Assembly (NCBI GenBank): GCA_026545765.1 | Contig: CM048839.1 | Location: 3,472,001 to 3,536,000 of the forward strand | Source: Plantago major | Taxonomy: Eukaryota > Streptophyta > Magnoliopsida > Lamiales > Plantaginaceae | Length of the DNA: 64,000 nt | Direction: 5' to 3' | Shown here: positions 1-12,442 of the stretch, piece after piece | How positions within the stretch are numbered: the stretch's first letter is position 1 | How the letters are laid out: each line of letters begins with the position of its first letter | Notes under the pieces: model-generated | The model's input: only the letters and a program-made list of their open reading frames with translations | The model's database searches: none | What the model was told of the DNA's origin: nothing | Position numbers and translations under genes: made by a program

Positions 1-283
1 TTTTTGAGATAAAAGGAGTACCAAGTATTACTTGGTTGGAAATATCCTTTGTTAGTAAAAAACTGGTTTGAATACAGTTTTTATCAATACAGATATAAGC
101 TTTAGGAAGCTTATACTTTATATTTAATTTTTCTCCTCCAGCATGAGAAAGAGTATGTGTAGTTTTATGAAAATACTTTGTAGGAATTAATCCTTCCTGT
201 ATAGCATTTAAATCTGCTCCACTGTCAATAAGAGCAGTCAAATCTTTTGAAAAGTAATTATCAATTAATAAGGTAATTTTAAC
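1..283 (-). repeat. Inverted copy of the pararetroviral protease segment
   Basis: This stretch is the reverse complement of 1198-1480. I compared it base by base and found one mismatch in 283 positions. It carries the start of the aspartic protease domain in antisense orientation. The two arms flank a 914-base spacer that holds the zinc-finger end of the coat region. The arm reaches base 1 of the window, so it probably extends further left. The near identity means the inversion-duplication is much younger than the decay of the reading frames, or that the arms have been homogenised. Confidence 0.95.
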
Positions 284-681
284 CAAAAAAGAAGAGACAT
301 TACTCTCCTAGAAAATTAGAAATCCGTAAACAAAGAAGAGAAGATAGAGAAGAAAGAAAACGGATTCGAAAGAAACTAATAGTTTGCCGAGCTTGTGGAA
401 AACTTGGTCATTTTGCAACACAATGTTGGACCAAGAGAAAATTAAACAGATTAAAAGCTGATAATGATTTGAAAGAAACTCTTTCAAAGATTCTTCTAAA
501 TTCTGATGAAGAAAAGAGTAATAACTCTTCTGATGATTCAGATGCTTCTAATAGTACTAATAGTACTGAAGAAGAGAACTTAAAAGTTCTTGATCAAGAA
601 TCGGTAATATCGATTGAGTCGAGTGTGAACCTTGTATTCTTGGGCGACCTTGTATCAAGAAACAAGAAAACACAGATGTGA
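284..681 (+). pseudogene. Endogenous pararetrovirus, coat-protein end with CCHC zinc finger
   Basis: The frame is open from the inverted-repeat boundary to a stop at 681, with no proper start inside. A lysine/arginine-rich stretch is followed by a CCHC zinc knuckle (C-x2-C-x4-H-x4-C, about 390-435), then a serine/asparagine/acid-rich tail. This order matches the C-terminal part of Caulimoviridae coat proteins, where the knuckle binds viral RNA. The movement-protein and main coat regions expected upstream are absent, replaced by the inverted protease copy. The frame breaks around 640-680, and homologous-looking sequence continues in the next frame. A gypsy-type gag is the alternative, but the RNase H and following ORF favour a pararetrovirus. 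Confidence 0.75.
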
Positions 682-1202
682 TAAATTCTTTAATAAAGAA
701 TTTTACAATATTCTCTCACAGTTCCAAGGGACTGATTTAAATGTTTTGGACGGTAATAATATTATCGAGTTTCTGAAACATATCAAAGATCATGAGTTAC
801 GATCTAAATTAATAGATCAGATGGATAATATTCCAAGTACTTCTACTTCTGTGCCTGAACCAATGGTTCTTCCAGAAGCTTTTAAAAATGATGAGCCTTA
901 CTCAATGTCAGAAGTTTATAAACTTCTAAACAGAAGAGACAGTTGAATCTCCAACTTCTACTCATGATTTAGAGATGGAAGTTGAAAATCTCAAAAAGAG
1001 ATTCGCTTTTGAAAAAGAAAATAAGTTAATAGACTATCGAGTTTCCAAACTTGAAAATTATAAAAAAGAGACTAATCAGTCTACCCAGTCTACTACTAGT
1101 GAATCGAGTCAAAGTAAAAAGACTCAATGTTTTGATTCACAAGTAGATGATAATTTTTTATCAACTTTTAGAGATGGTTATATCTCAAAAATGGTATGTT
1201 AA
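682..1202 (+). pseudogene. Endogenous pararetrovirus, linker region between zinc finger and protease
   Basis: Two open stretches in different frames (632-946 and 975-1202) look like one former reading frame broken by frameshifts near 660 and 946. The first is charged with no recognised domain. The second is lysine/glutamate-rich and predicted helical or coiled, then serine/threonine-rich. The second overlaps the start of the protease frame at 1147. No function can be assigned. Confidence 0.6.
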
Positions 1203-1869
1203 AATTACCTTATTAATTGATAATTACTTTTCAAAAGATTTGACTGCTCTTATTGACAGTGGAGCAGATTTAAATGTTATACAGGAAGGATTAATTCCTA
1301 CAAAGTATTTTCATAAAACTACACATACTCTTTCTCATGCTGGAGGAGAAAAATTAAATATAAAGTATAAGCTTCCTAAAGCTTATATCTGTATTGATAA
1401 AAACTGTATTCAAACCAGTTTTTTACTAACAAAGGATATTTCCAACCAAGTAATACTTGGTACTCCTTTTATCTCAAAAATTTATCCTTTTACCCATGTG
1501 GATAATTCTGGTATTACTGGAACTTTTCAAGGTGGGAAAATTCATTTAAATTTTATTACAAAACCATTTCATAGAATGTTACATGAAATGTATGATCATC
1601 TGACTTTAAAGAAAAACCAGATGAATTTCTTAAAACAAGAAATAAACTCTTTGACTATTGAAGAAAAACTTCAAAATCCCAAATTACAAGGGAAGACTAG
1701 ATTGATTGAAAATCAACTTTCTCTAGAAATTTGTAATGACCATCCTAATGCTTTCTGGAATAGAAAGAAGCATGTGGTCAGCCTTCCTTATGAGGAAGAT
1801 TTTGATGAAAAAAGAATTCCGACAAAGGCAAGACCTTGTCAAATGAATTCAGAGTATTTAGAACTCTAA
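1147..1869 (+). pseudogene. Endogenous pararetrovirus aspartic protease
   Basis: This 240-codon open frame contains the retropepsin-type active-site motif D-S-G-A (about residues 37-40), followed by the hydrophobic strands and an ILG-type motif usual in pararetroviral and retroviral proteases. In the family this enzyme cuts the polyprotein. The C-terminal part runs toward the start of reverse transcriptase and ends at a stop at 1869. The upstream join is frameshifted, so no intact polyprotein can be made. Its first 283 bases (1198-1480) are duplicated in inverted orientation at 1-283. Confidence 0.8.
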
Positions 1870-2672
1870 AAAGAAATTGATTCTTTATTACAAAGGGTCG
1901 ATAAGCCCTTCTCAATCTCCTTGGTCTTGTCGGCCTTTTATGTTAATAAACATAGTGAGCAGAAAGAGGAGTTCCTAGATTAGTTATAAATTATAAACCC
2001 CTTAATAAGGTTTTAAAATGGATTAGGCATCCTATTCAATAAAAAGATCTTTTAGAAAGACTTTATGATTCAATATTATTTTCAAAATTTGATTTAAAAT
2101 CGTTATTGGCAAGTTCAAATTGAGCAAAAGATAGGTATAAAATGACCTTTAATGTTCCAATAGGACATTACGAATGGAATGTAATGCCATTTGGTTTGAA
2201 AAATGCTCCTTCTGAATTTCATAAAATTATGAATGATATCTTCACTCCTTATAGTGATTTTATATTAGTCGATATTGATGATATCCTAGTTTTATCAAAG
2301 GATATTGAATACCATTTTAAACATTTGGATATATTAAAGAAAATAGTCATACAGTGGTTTAGTTATATCAAAACCAAAGATGTCTTTATTTCATAAAAAT
2401 TAGATTTTGGGTCATTATATTGAAAAAGGTAATATTATCCCAATAAATAGAAGCATTGATTTTACGACAAATTTCCGATGAAATAACTAATAAAACCCAT
2501 TCTGAGAGGTTTTAGGAAGTTTGAATTATATCTCTTCCTATTATCAAGACATAGCTCAAGAATCGCTATCTTATATGATAGACTTAAAAGATCCAAAGCC
2601 TCGGTCCGATCATCATACTCAGTCATTAGGAAATTAAAAGAAAAGGTGAAAACCTTGCTTGTCTCATGTTGA
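1870..2672 (+). pseudogene. Endogenous pararetrovirus reverse transcriptase, heavily broken
   Basis: Conceptual translation shows reverse-transcriptase pieces spread over frames. The best preserved is 2142-2396, which has a fingers/palm segment (a PFGLKNAP-like motif) followed by the catalytic loop. The usual Y-x-D-D box reads D-I-D-D here, so the first position has changed while both aspartates remain. Many stops and frameshifts before and after this piece make it a clear pseudogene. It lies between protease and RNase H in the normal Caulimoviridae order. Confidence 0.8.
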
Positions 2673-3077
2673 GTAATCCCTCATGGGATAAATCTTGAAA
2701 CAGATGCTTCTGATATAGGTTATGGAGGAATTCTTAAACAGATTGATCCTCATAATAAACAAGAATATCTTGTTCGTTTCTATTCTGGCAAATGGAATAA
2801 CAGTCAGAAAAATTATGCTACAATTGCTAAAGAGATACTTTCAATTGTCAAATGTGTCTTAAAATTTCAAGATGATTTATATAATCAAAAATTTATTATA
2901 AAGACAGATTGTAATTCTGCAAAGTTCATGTTTAACAAAGATTTTAAACATGATGTTTCTAAACAAATGTTTGCAAGATGGCAAGCTCATTTAGCTCCTT
3001 TTGATTTTGAAATTGTCTATAAAAAAGGAGAAGACAATAGTCTTCCAGATTTTCTGACACGAGAATATATTTCATGA
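2673..3077 (+). pseudogene. Endogenous pararetrovirus RNase H domain
   Basis: The frame is open from a stop just before 2673 to the stop at 3075-3077 but has no start of its own, so it was the C-terminal part of a polyprotein. The four acidic catalytic positions of RNase HI are visible in order: D in an ETDAS motif, E in an AKEI motif, D in a KTDCN motif and D in an LPDFLTRE motif. It is the best kept domain of the insertion. The stop overlaps the next ATG as ATGA at 3074-3077. Confidence 0.85.
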
Positions 3078-3184
3078 TTGTTGCAGGAATGTACTTGCAA
3101 GGAAGAGGCTCTTCCTCTTATAGAGGCAGAGGAGGTCGAGGAAGGATGAAGAATCCTCTCTCAACCGCGGAGGAAAGCTTATAG
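3074..3184 (+). pseudogene. Start of the pararetroviral ORF downstream of RNase H (RG-rich)
   Basis: A new ATG overlaps the polyprotein stop (ATGA). It opens a 36-codon frame rich in arginine-glycine pairs, which is a nucleic-acid-binding type of composition. It stops at 3182-3184 and the homologous region seems to continue in other frames. Stop-start overlap is a known arrangement in Caulimoviridae for coupled translation of consecutive ORFs. This may be the N-terminus of the protein whose C-terminal part is at 3886-4425. Confidence 0.5.
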
Positions 3185-4425
3185 CTATGAATTTGCCATC
3201 ACAAAAACATGAAGTAAAGCTCAAAAGAGTACCAAGAATTTCTTGAGTACAAAAGAATAAGGAAAAATTCCCTCTCTTGCTAAAATAATAACAGAACAAG
3301 AGTCTGAAGATAATAAATCAGATTATCTGGAAAACAGAAATCAAGAAGTTATACTTCTGATTGAAACAAGAGATATGAAATGGGAAAATAACCTATGGAC
3401 TTTGATGTCCAGATATCTTGACAAAGCATCATATGCTTTGGGGACTTATAAAACAAGATACTTTTATGAAAGTATTCTTTTGGATCTGATGTGAAATATC
3501 ACATTTCTCAGAATTCAAAAAGAAGTTTATAACTTCAAGAAGATTTATATTAAGAAGATTATATCTTAGGAATGAATTGCTCCATTACGAGAAAGGGAAT
3601 TTTATTACCCTAATAATGTAATCCCATAAAATTTAATTATTGGGATTATGTTGAAGCATTTAATAAAGTGCTTTTATATGAAAGTGATAAAAGAAGCACT
3701 CTGGTTCATAAAAATCGATGGCGAAGCTTATGAGCAAGAGATACCAAATTGGTTTTTAAATGGTGGAAATATTTTGGAACCAATTTAGTAATACTCCTCA
3801 AAATTTTACGTAATTATATTCTGCTTGGATAAATGTTAATCCAAAGAAGGATATTCCTTCAGATCGATATGATTTATATTTCTTTATGGAATTTTCCATA
3901 CCATGGATTTGGAAATGGGTACCTGTTATCGGTTATACCGAACATGAAATACCATGTATCAAAAGGTCTTCTTATACGAAGTTCTGGGATAAAATGAATA
4001 AAGTAGACCCAGAAACCAAGCAATTATATTGCAGTGATACTCTAAATCTTATAGATAAAAGAATAAGATTATATCAAGAAAATAAAAGATTATCGACACC
4101 AAAGGAGGAGTCGACCTTAGATCAAATCAGAAAAAAGCTCGAAATGCAGTCCAAAGACAGCAATAGAGAGATGCTAATAGAAGCATATATAGAAGAAATA
4201 AAGAAAGATCTTCTACAAGGTTTTGATGGAGAAACTCAATTTGTGAAATCAGATACATCAATGGTATCGGCCAGCCAGGAGTATCAAGATGCTCAAGATC
4301 CAAACCAGGAAGAAGTCTCAATAGAAGACGTTTTTGAAATACTTAAAGGAACTCTTAAACAGAAGAGTAAAGATAAGGAAGAATCTTCTACAGCAATAGT
4401 GGTAGCAGAAAAATCTACCCAATAA
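3185..4425 (+). pseudogene. Pararetroviral downstream ORF of unknown function
   Basis: The 5' two thirds (3185-3885) is broken by many stops, but fragments rich in W, Y and F are visible. The last 179 codons (3886-4425) are open: an aromatic WIWKW-type segment, a conserved-looking tryptophan/cysteine region, then a long acidic, lysine-rich, probably coiled tail. Position and aromatic motifs resemble the second ORF of florendovirus-like endogenous pararetroviruses, whose role is unknown to me. I cannot assign a function. A transactivator/inclusion-body protein is possible, but I see no motif for it. Confidence 0.5.
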
Positions 4426-4636
4426 TGACAAAGATGATGAGTCAGGGCACTAATGTGTGGATACAGATAATGGAGACACTGATAAGTGGGGTGGAAATTA
4501 TTCCACAACAAACAAAAGCTGAAAGAAACATCACAAAAGCAACGGGCGAGATTTAAAGAGACCTGAGATAGCGACACAAAAGGAATCAAATTCCAAGATA
4601 TGAGAGAAATCAGCTCCTAGGGAATCAAATTCCCTC

Positions 4637-4644
4637 TATAAATA
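4637..4644 (+). promoter_or_regulatory. TATA box of the pararetroviral promoter
   Basis: TATAAATA lies about 210 bases after the last viral ORF, where Caulimoviridae place the promoter of their full-length transcript. A purine-rich leader follows. Transcription would start near 4670 and run rightwards into host DNA. Activity is inferred from position and motif only. Confidence 0.45.
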
Positions 4645-4945
4645 AGAAGAAGGAAGAAGGAAGAGGGCAGAACCCTGGATACCCATCCATTGTATACACA
4701 CCTAAGCCGAAACACTCTCCCTTCCAGTTTTTAAATTTTTAGTATTTTTAATTAAGTTTGAAGTTTGTGCTTGGAGTACAACCTGTAAGTACTCTCTCTT
4801 TTTATTTTTATTTTTGTATTGTAATATATTTTTATCAATGAAAATTAGCCTCATGATAGGCTAAACGTTTGGTTTGTGTTAAGACGGGTCTAAATCATGT
4901 ATTTACTTTAACTCTGGCAAAAATGTTTTGCTGTTCCTCCGGTCA

Positions 4946-5031
4946 CTATTCATGGTTACTATTCACGACGGAATTATGAATTAATCTACTATTCGTGGTT
5001 ACTATTCACGGCAGAATTATGAATTAATCTA
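4946..5031 (+). repeat. Tandem duplication, 2 x 43 bp
   Basis: Positions 4946-4988 and 4989-5031 are head-to-tail copies differing at a few positions. Each contains a TACTATTCACG core and ends in the same AATTAATCTA sequence. They lie in non-coding DNA after the pararetroviral insertion. Confidence 0.85.
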
Positions 5032-5250
5032 AGATTTTTATTACTTACTAAGAATGAGACCAGAGAAGGTTTTGTATTAATCAGGCATATTGATATATTC
5101 CAGGACATATGAAGGCCTGTTGCCCTCTAAAGCCGAAAGAAATGGGCGTCTACAATTTTTGTGCTACTTTTATGTCTTGAGAAATATCTTAATATTGACA
5201 GATTTTATACAAGTAATCAGTCCTGATGTCGTCTCTATCTTAGTCGGTAG

Positions 5251-5340
5251 TCTGAGTCTGGATTAATGAAGTGATTCTAAAGTTTGAATATTGTAATCTG
5301 AGTTTGGATTAATGAAGTGATTCTAAAGTTCGAATATTAT
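5251..5340 (+). repeat. Tandem duplication, 2 x 44 bp
   Basis: Positions 5251-5294 and 5297-5340 are near-identical direct copies built around GGATTAATGAAGTGATTC. They stand just before the microsatellite and are non-coding. Confidence 0.85.
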
Positions 5341-5386
5341 AGCCAATATGAATAACTCAAAGAAGCTTTGTGACCCGACCAGACCA

Positions 5387-6138
<752 letters not shown>

Positions 6139-9100
6139 TATATACAGATTCGGTTGACCCACTTACAATGACCCACTTTATTGCCCTTGGTTGGGTGGTT
6201 TAGTAGCAAGATCCCGCCTATTTAAATTTTTTAAACTTGCTCTCCCGCGTTTATTTTAGTAGATTGTGGCATTAATCACAAAGTTTTTTAGGAAAGACCA
6301 ACTGATTTGCAATTTTAGTAGATCATGTTGACCAATTTACAATGACCCACTTTCCCTTGGTTGGGTTGGGGTGGTTCAGTAGCTAGCTTTTTGTTTGGAG
6401 CAATTGTATAATTAATGAAAGTAGGTATTTGATGTCTTTCTCTAAGGATGGTCTCTCTTGGGACCCCCTCAATTATCTACTTAGTTTCGTTTGTAAAATA
6501 ACCGAAGATAGTGTGAAGCTCAAGCAGTTCCTCAGTTTAATGTGTTTGATGTAAACATAAAATGTTTGAAAGTTTCTTAGAATGTTAGGTGTAAGACTTC
6601 AATTAATAATAGGTATTTAACAGATTAATCAAACTCAATTTTATGTATGTGATAGTGATTTAACAAAGTTTTTATTTGATTGTCACACTGTCCATGAGTT
6701 CATTGTGGGTTATGATCACAAACTGACAAAAGTGTTTGGCCAATTTTAAACTGAATATGTCACGTAGCAAGTGTTTTTCTCAAATAGTTCGTAAAACTGC
6801 AACTCTTAAATTACAATGAGCTCTTAATTTATTTGTTTTATTTAAGGTATTTATATGGGTTTTACATAAATTAGATAATTTAATATGAAGTTGTTGAATT
6901 GGCACACTTTGTAATCAAGATGTAGCCTTTTATAAATTTAGAAATTTAGGACCATATTGTAAAAATTGTTAATTTGGTTGTCATTTGTTTATTTGTATCC
7001 ATTCTTCTAGGTTTTCGACAGGAAAAAATAACTAATTACTCCACTGGTATGTGCTATTTTTATCAGGTTTTGCATTTCATTTTTACTTAACGTCGTTGAT
7101 ATTGTTAATTGTTCTTGTCAATTTGCCACATGGTTATGTTGTGTATTGCCACAGTTGCATATGCTTCTCGGGCCACATGAAAAGACCGATAATGCTGATC
7201 AGTAATATATTATATCCGTCGCAAATAACTTCACACGATAGGATTTGCATGCAGTTTCAGGTGAAAACATAAAAAAGTTGGCATACGGTGTGTTTTTACT
7301 GGTAAAACGTGTAATTTTAGTGTAAGGGTGGGTAGTATTTTTATATGTGTGGTCAATGGTCATTCTTTTCATGAGATACTGAAAAATGAAAGATGCATTA
7401 TCAAAAATTCAAACTAAATTGTGATTGAAATACTATTGTTTATGTGATCAAAATCTGGGTTCATGTTCTAGCACTTACAATTGTTTACCGCCTGTGTATT
7501 TGGACTAAATTTCCCTGTCATTCGTACTTGACCAATCTAACATTTTAGATGTGAAAGGTGGGTGATTTTGGTCCAGTACATGGCACTGGGCCGTGGCCTT
7601 CATTTTATTTCCACGAGGTGATTGGATAAAGTTTGGCACTCTGGAAATTGCCCAAGAGCCCAACATGTTAGTCAAGCCCTACTTCATACTTGCTGGGATT
7701 TGCTATCAAACGCAGAAGAGGGCAAATGGGCTATAACTTGTTTGTCGATTTGATTTCCCAACTTTCATTACAAAATCAAATCAAACCAATATCTTATCAA
7801 TTAAGCACCAGATAGGTTCCCATCCAACTTACTCCCTGGCCCCTTATGAATTACAACAAATTTGGTTCCAAAATGCGTTTATCATTTCGCAAGAAAGAGA
7901 GAAGAGCCTCATAATTTTTCGAACACGTCTTGATAGTTTTAAGAATGTTTCCTAACCCCCGTGTGCATTGTGTTTATCTCATGACCTGTGATGCAGTAAA
8001 TACATAAATACAAATAAATACAACGGGGTGTATATTTTTATTTCCGTCTAAACTCTAACATGGAGCTAGAGCTTGCTTGAACTTAAGTGACCAAAGTGGG
8101 TGTATAAATTGAGATTTGAGGGTGTTTTGATACTTGTTAGGTGTTGAGATTTTGTAAGATGCAGGAGCATTACTTATGCTATATGTACTTATTTGGATAA
8201 TTAATAAAGTTCTTTTTATCGTTAAAAGAAAACACATAAATACAACGTCGTCTACAACCAATCAAACAGACAGGTGATATTTTATCTTCTCAGTCCTAAT
8301 AATTACATTGATTCACAACAACCTCAAGCCTTCTATACCTCTATAGTAAAACTTATGCCTATTTCACCACACTAATGATCGCCTGAGTGAAATAACATGG
8401 GTACAGGTAATAATACAAGGACTGAAATCAAGAACACAACTTGAATTTAGACTCACAACTCACAAGTTATTCAGTTACATATACAACTAACATAGGGCAA
8501 GAATCAATGTCATCAGATTGGTGCATGAAATTGAATTATTGTAAAGTGCCAGTATGCATTTAATCAATGCATCAGCTATAGTCTATACATATACATACCT
8601 TAATTATGGGTCAGATCAAGTGACTTAACTTTCAGTTGTGATATAGTACAAATTTGACTACAAGCCACTTGCTAGTAATTGTTTATGAAGTACTCCAATC
8701 TTATTGGAGTAATCCTATATTGATGCATACACGATCTCTAGTACCTTGTGTACGTAACAATGGGAGGGTGTTAATCGCTTTTCTACCAGGCTTGATTCAA
8801 ATTTGGAGGTGCAAGTTATTGACCCGAGACCTCATAAGCAAGCATGGAAGGAGAATGATTTTTTACCCATCGATAAGAAGGGAATATGGAATACCCTTAT
8901 TTATAGATATTGGGGACAAATATACTTAAATCATGAGGTCTTGTCCCCTTTGTCAGATCACGTTACATGACGGTAGGCCTCATGGTCTCGCTTCAAACTA
9001 GAGAAACATTGTTGATACCTTAACCTGGGTGGGAACAATGGCCTCGAACTCTCGAAGAATAAAGTGCGCCCGAGTTTCATTCGAGACCACATGATCTTTT

Positions 9101-9944
9101 CTGATTCCTGATTCAGGCACTCTTTTACGGTACTCCCTCTAACGTATTACCATCGTACCGTAATACAATCCAACCTATAAGGTCGTAATCGGGTTGATTA
9201 AAAGTAGAGATCATGCAAAAAATATCCAATAATTAGAAGATACATCTATCAATGCAGAGAACAATATATACCCTACATACCTGTGCGCGTTCGTGTGATG
9301 CACTGTGTGTGCACCACAATAGTGCTTTACTCGGTACGGTTGGAGATGTTGTTTTCATACATGTTTGTGTCGGCAATGTGTAAAAGCTTAACCTGTTTGT
9401 CGATGATCTTTTGGTTACTTTCACCATTCCGACTGATCCGATCGAAACGTGCATTTTATCACCAATTTGTGCATACACTCTATTCTGCCATTTAATTAAC
9501 TTGCACTGTGCTTTCCCATGGCCATTCTTATAATGAAACTTCACTGTGGTCCTTGGGAATTGATGCTAGACCCCCTCATTTGGGATGGACGGTGTTCAAG
9601 TCAGTGGCTTCTCAACATGGATTGTTATCAAGTTCCGAATTACGGGTTCATTTCATCTCACTTAACTGTAAAGGCAATCTAATTTCAATATCCTATCGGC
9701 CATCTGGTCAGCGCGCGGATTAAAGATACTTATATTCTTTTATTTGGGAATTCTTTCTAACGCACCATATATAATAACCTTATAAATTTCTTCTGTAACT
9801 TAGTTATTATTCTTACCAACAACAACTTCTTTTTCTTATATAGGAAGACTGGAAGAGTATGGATCTAACTTAGTATTTTTTAATTCCTGATCATATACCA
9901 CAGCAACAATCCATTTGTAAATAAATGTTACAGTTGTTCATATA
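6139..9944. other. Intergenic DNA without a supported gene
   Basis: The open frames here are short and have no recognisable domain. One imperfect direct repeat is visible: about 6156-6210 and 6328-6385 share a TTACAATGACCCACTTT core and CCCTTGGTTGGG. Nothing else is assigned. Confidence 0.6.
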
Positions 9945-10167
9945 AAATGGGATCGAAACTTCTGCTTTTGCTGATTAAATTTTTCCAACTTTGACTATGA
10001 ATTAATTTTAAACCGCAAATGTAAAATGTTCAATTCTTTTATATAATGAAACTTTAGGGGCTAAATTTTCATTATATAAATTATGTTTTAAGATTAATTC
10101 GTAGTCAAAGTTGAAAAAATTTGACCACAAAAAGTTAAAGGGAAAAAATTGATCCGGGACGGAGTAA
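9945..10167. mobile_element. Degenerate Stowaway-like MITE
   Basis: The interior is an imperfect palindrome (AACTTTGACTA at about 9990 and TAGTCAAAGTT at about 10101) and matches the family at 24296-24573. The right end reads GGGACGGAG followed by TA. The left terminus has diverged beyond recognition. Confidence 0.6.
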
Positions 10168-10862
10168 TTACTAGTTTATAGTTTATAGTTGAGGTTAAGA
10201 TAGGTGGGTACTTATTCGAGGTAAATCTAGTTAGAAATCGACAAAATCTGTTTGTCCTTGACGTTAAATCCCATATTTCCAAACCAGTCAGCATGGCACT
10301 AACTGACCATAAACATAACCTCCAAATAGTAATTAATTTATTGGGCCATAACTGAATCTCATCGAAACATAATGGAAAATACTAAAATGTATTTATTTTT
10401 TACCACAATAAAATGAATTCAATGAGATGAAATAGACATGAAATTCAAAACTATTTTACATGTAGCTCACAAATTTTTGTTTTGAAATATTACACTAAAT
10501 ATGAAATGTATATATTGAAATGTTTACGAAATTTTTTGAAACTTCTCCGTTTTTAAGAATTGTAAGAATATTTTGAAATATAGATCTTAATCCATTAGAA
10601 ATGGATACAATATATATCCCGATATAATACAATTTTTCCCCTTCATTTCCTATTATCGTGCCATCAAATTTAACCATGATTAAGATTTATAATATTGATA
10701 TTGCATATAAAATAATATATTATGAAATTACATTTTAAATATTTTCCATGCAACATATTTAAACATATTACTATCGCACTAAAAATTAATTTGTAGTTAG
10801 ACATGAAACTTATAAAAGTTAAAATGTGAATTGTTTTGTGATGGAGGTAGAACTATATTATA
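10168..10862. other. AT-rich intergenic DNA
   Basis: No gene, RNA or clear repeat is seen in this stretch. Confidence 0.6.
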
Positions 10863-11068
10863 CTCTCTCCACCTCGAATTTAATTTTCAACATTTCATTT
10901 TGTTACATTTAATTTCAACTTCTTATCTCTAAATACAAAATATCCCTCCTACTTTATATACTTTATTTCCTATATTCCCTACTTCATTTAATATCCTTTT
11001 CACTTTTTTTTTTTTTTTTTTTAAACTTGTGATCGAATTCGCGGAAAGTTGAAATCAGGTTGAGGGAG
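10863..11068. mobile_element. Stowaway-like MITE
   Basis: It starts with CTCTCTCCACC and ends with GAGGGAG, flanked by TA at 10861-10862 and 11069-11070. The terminal parts pair (TTCAAC / GTTGAA). A poly(T) run lies inside. It is non-coding. Confidence 0.65.
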
Positions 11069-11345
11069 TATTTTCTAATCTAATATCCATACATACATCA
11101 ATCAAGGAATTATGGTCCGCCGCTTGCGCATGTTTTACAAGTGTAATCCCATGAAACAACATCGAGCAAGGCATCTTCCTGCTCATATAATCTTTTATAC
11201 TAGTAGTACTATTGATTTTGTCCGAATTCCAAACATAGGATTCACAAAAAATTAGTTATATTATTCTCATTTACTTTAATGTACATAACACCAATCTCAA
11301 AAAATCCCCTGCACGGAATGCTATGTTCTACACGTACGTACTACT

Positions 11346-12414
11346 CTAGATTACCTCGAGCGAAAGCTTGAGCGAGAGAGAAAGCGTGAGCGTAAGAGCG
11401 TTAAAATTTAAAAAATCTAGAAGGCGCGAGCGCCTTAGAGCGCCTGTATTAATAAGTAAAAATATTTTTATTTATAGAGAATTATTAATATTTTTGATGA
11501 ATAATTAAATTAGAGTCCATCATATTTCGACGTCATTGTCAATTTTATAAAACATAAATTGATAAACAATGTAAAATACTAAAAAATAGTTTATCGGATT
11601 AAGTGAGAATTTCACGATCATATACAGTATATAAGTAGGTATTTCATCATCAAACGTGAGAATTGCTAGTAACAATAAGTATTGTTAATGACAAAGCATC
11701 GTAAGCTCAAAAAATCGCAAATAACATACACAGTTAAATATTTTGGCAAAATTTTCTTCTTCTTTAATATTTTGGCAAAATTTCCTTTTTCTTAATTAAA
11801 ATTGAACCTTAAGTTGTTTTCCAAAACACTTATGTCATCATACATGCAATAGCTTGTGCGCAAAGCAAGTGCAAATGACCAAATTAGTTGATGTCAAAAG
11901 TAAAAAATTGTAATGTATAAATAAACTTTTTAAGGTCAGTAAAATGATGATCAAATCGGGCATACACCGGAGGAGATGGAAGTCACTAGAGAAAGCAAGC
12001 CGATCGTCGACTGGTTGAGACAATGGTGTGAGTGAAGAAGAGGGTGGAGTGGTAACGCTGCGGAACGAAAGCGATACAAAGAAGAAAAGTAGAAAATGAA
12101 GCTGCATAGCTTATTTTATTGGGTTAATGAAAATTTAGGTATCTTCCTTATTCGTGTTTAATCCGCCTTAGTTCACGAGTTAACCATGAAATAATGCTTT
12201 TCAATGTCTTAGTTCACGCATTTGTGTATATAGTTTGAAGATTTATGTCTTTTGTAATGTGCGCTCTAATAATTCTTAGAGCGAGCTTTTAGTTTTTATA
12301 AAGCGAGCTCTAAGAAATCTTAGAGCGAGCTCGAAGGAGCTCTGAGCTCTCAAAGTGCGAGAGCGAGCCCTGAGCGCCTGTGAGATCTCACGAGCGAGCT
12401 TTAAGGTGATCTAG
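11346..12414. mobile_element. hAT-like non-autonomous element with GAGCGAGC subterminal repeats
   Basis: Imperfect terminal inverted repeats begin CTAGATTACCT on the left and CTAGATCACCT on the right strand. The flanks GTACTACT (11338-11345) and GTGCTACT (12415-12422) look like an 8-bp target duplication with one mismatch, the size made by hAT transposases. Both ends carry many GAGCGAGC/GAGCGCC motifs in both orientations (11355-11450 and 12255-12405), the usual layout of transposase binding sites. The middle is AT-rich. An 89-codon minus-strand frame (12107-11838) has no recognised domain. Confidence 0.6.
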
Positions 12415-12442
12415 GTGCTACTATCATGGAGTATAGTCTCTC

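Noticed and set aside
8654..9723. Several 70-100 codon frames on both strands
   Set aside because: Overlapping frames on both strands without recognisable motifs. I could not support a gene or a transposon.
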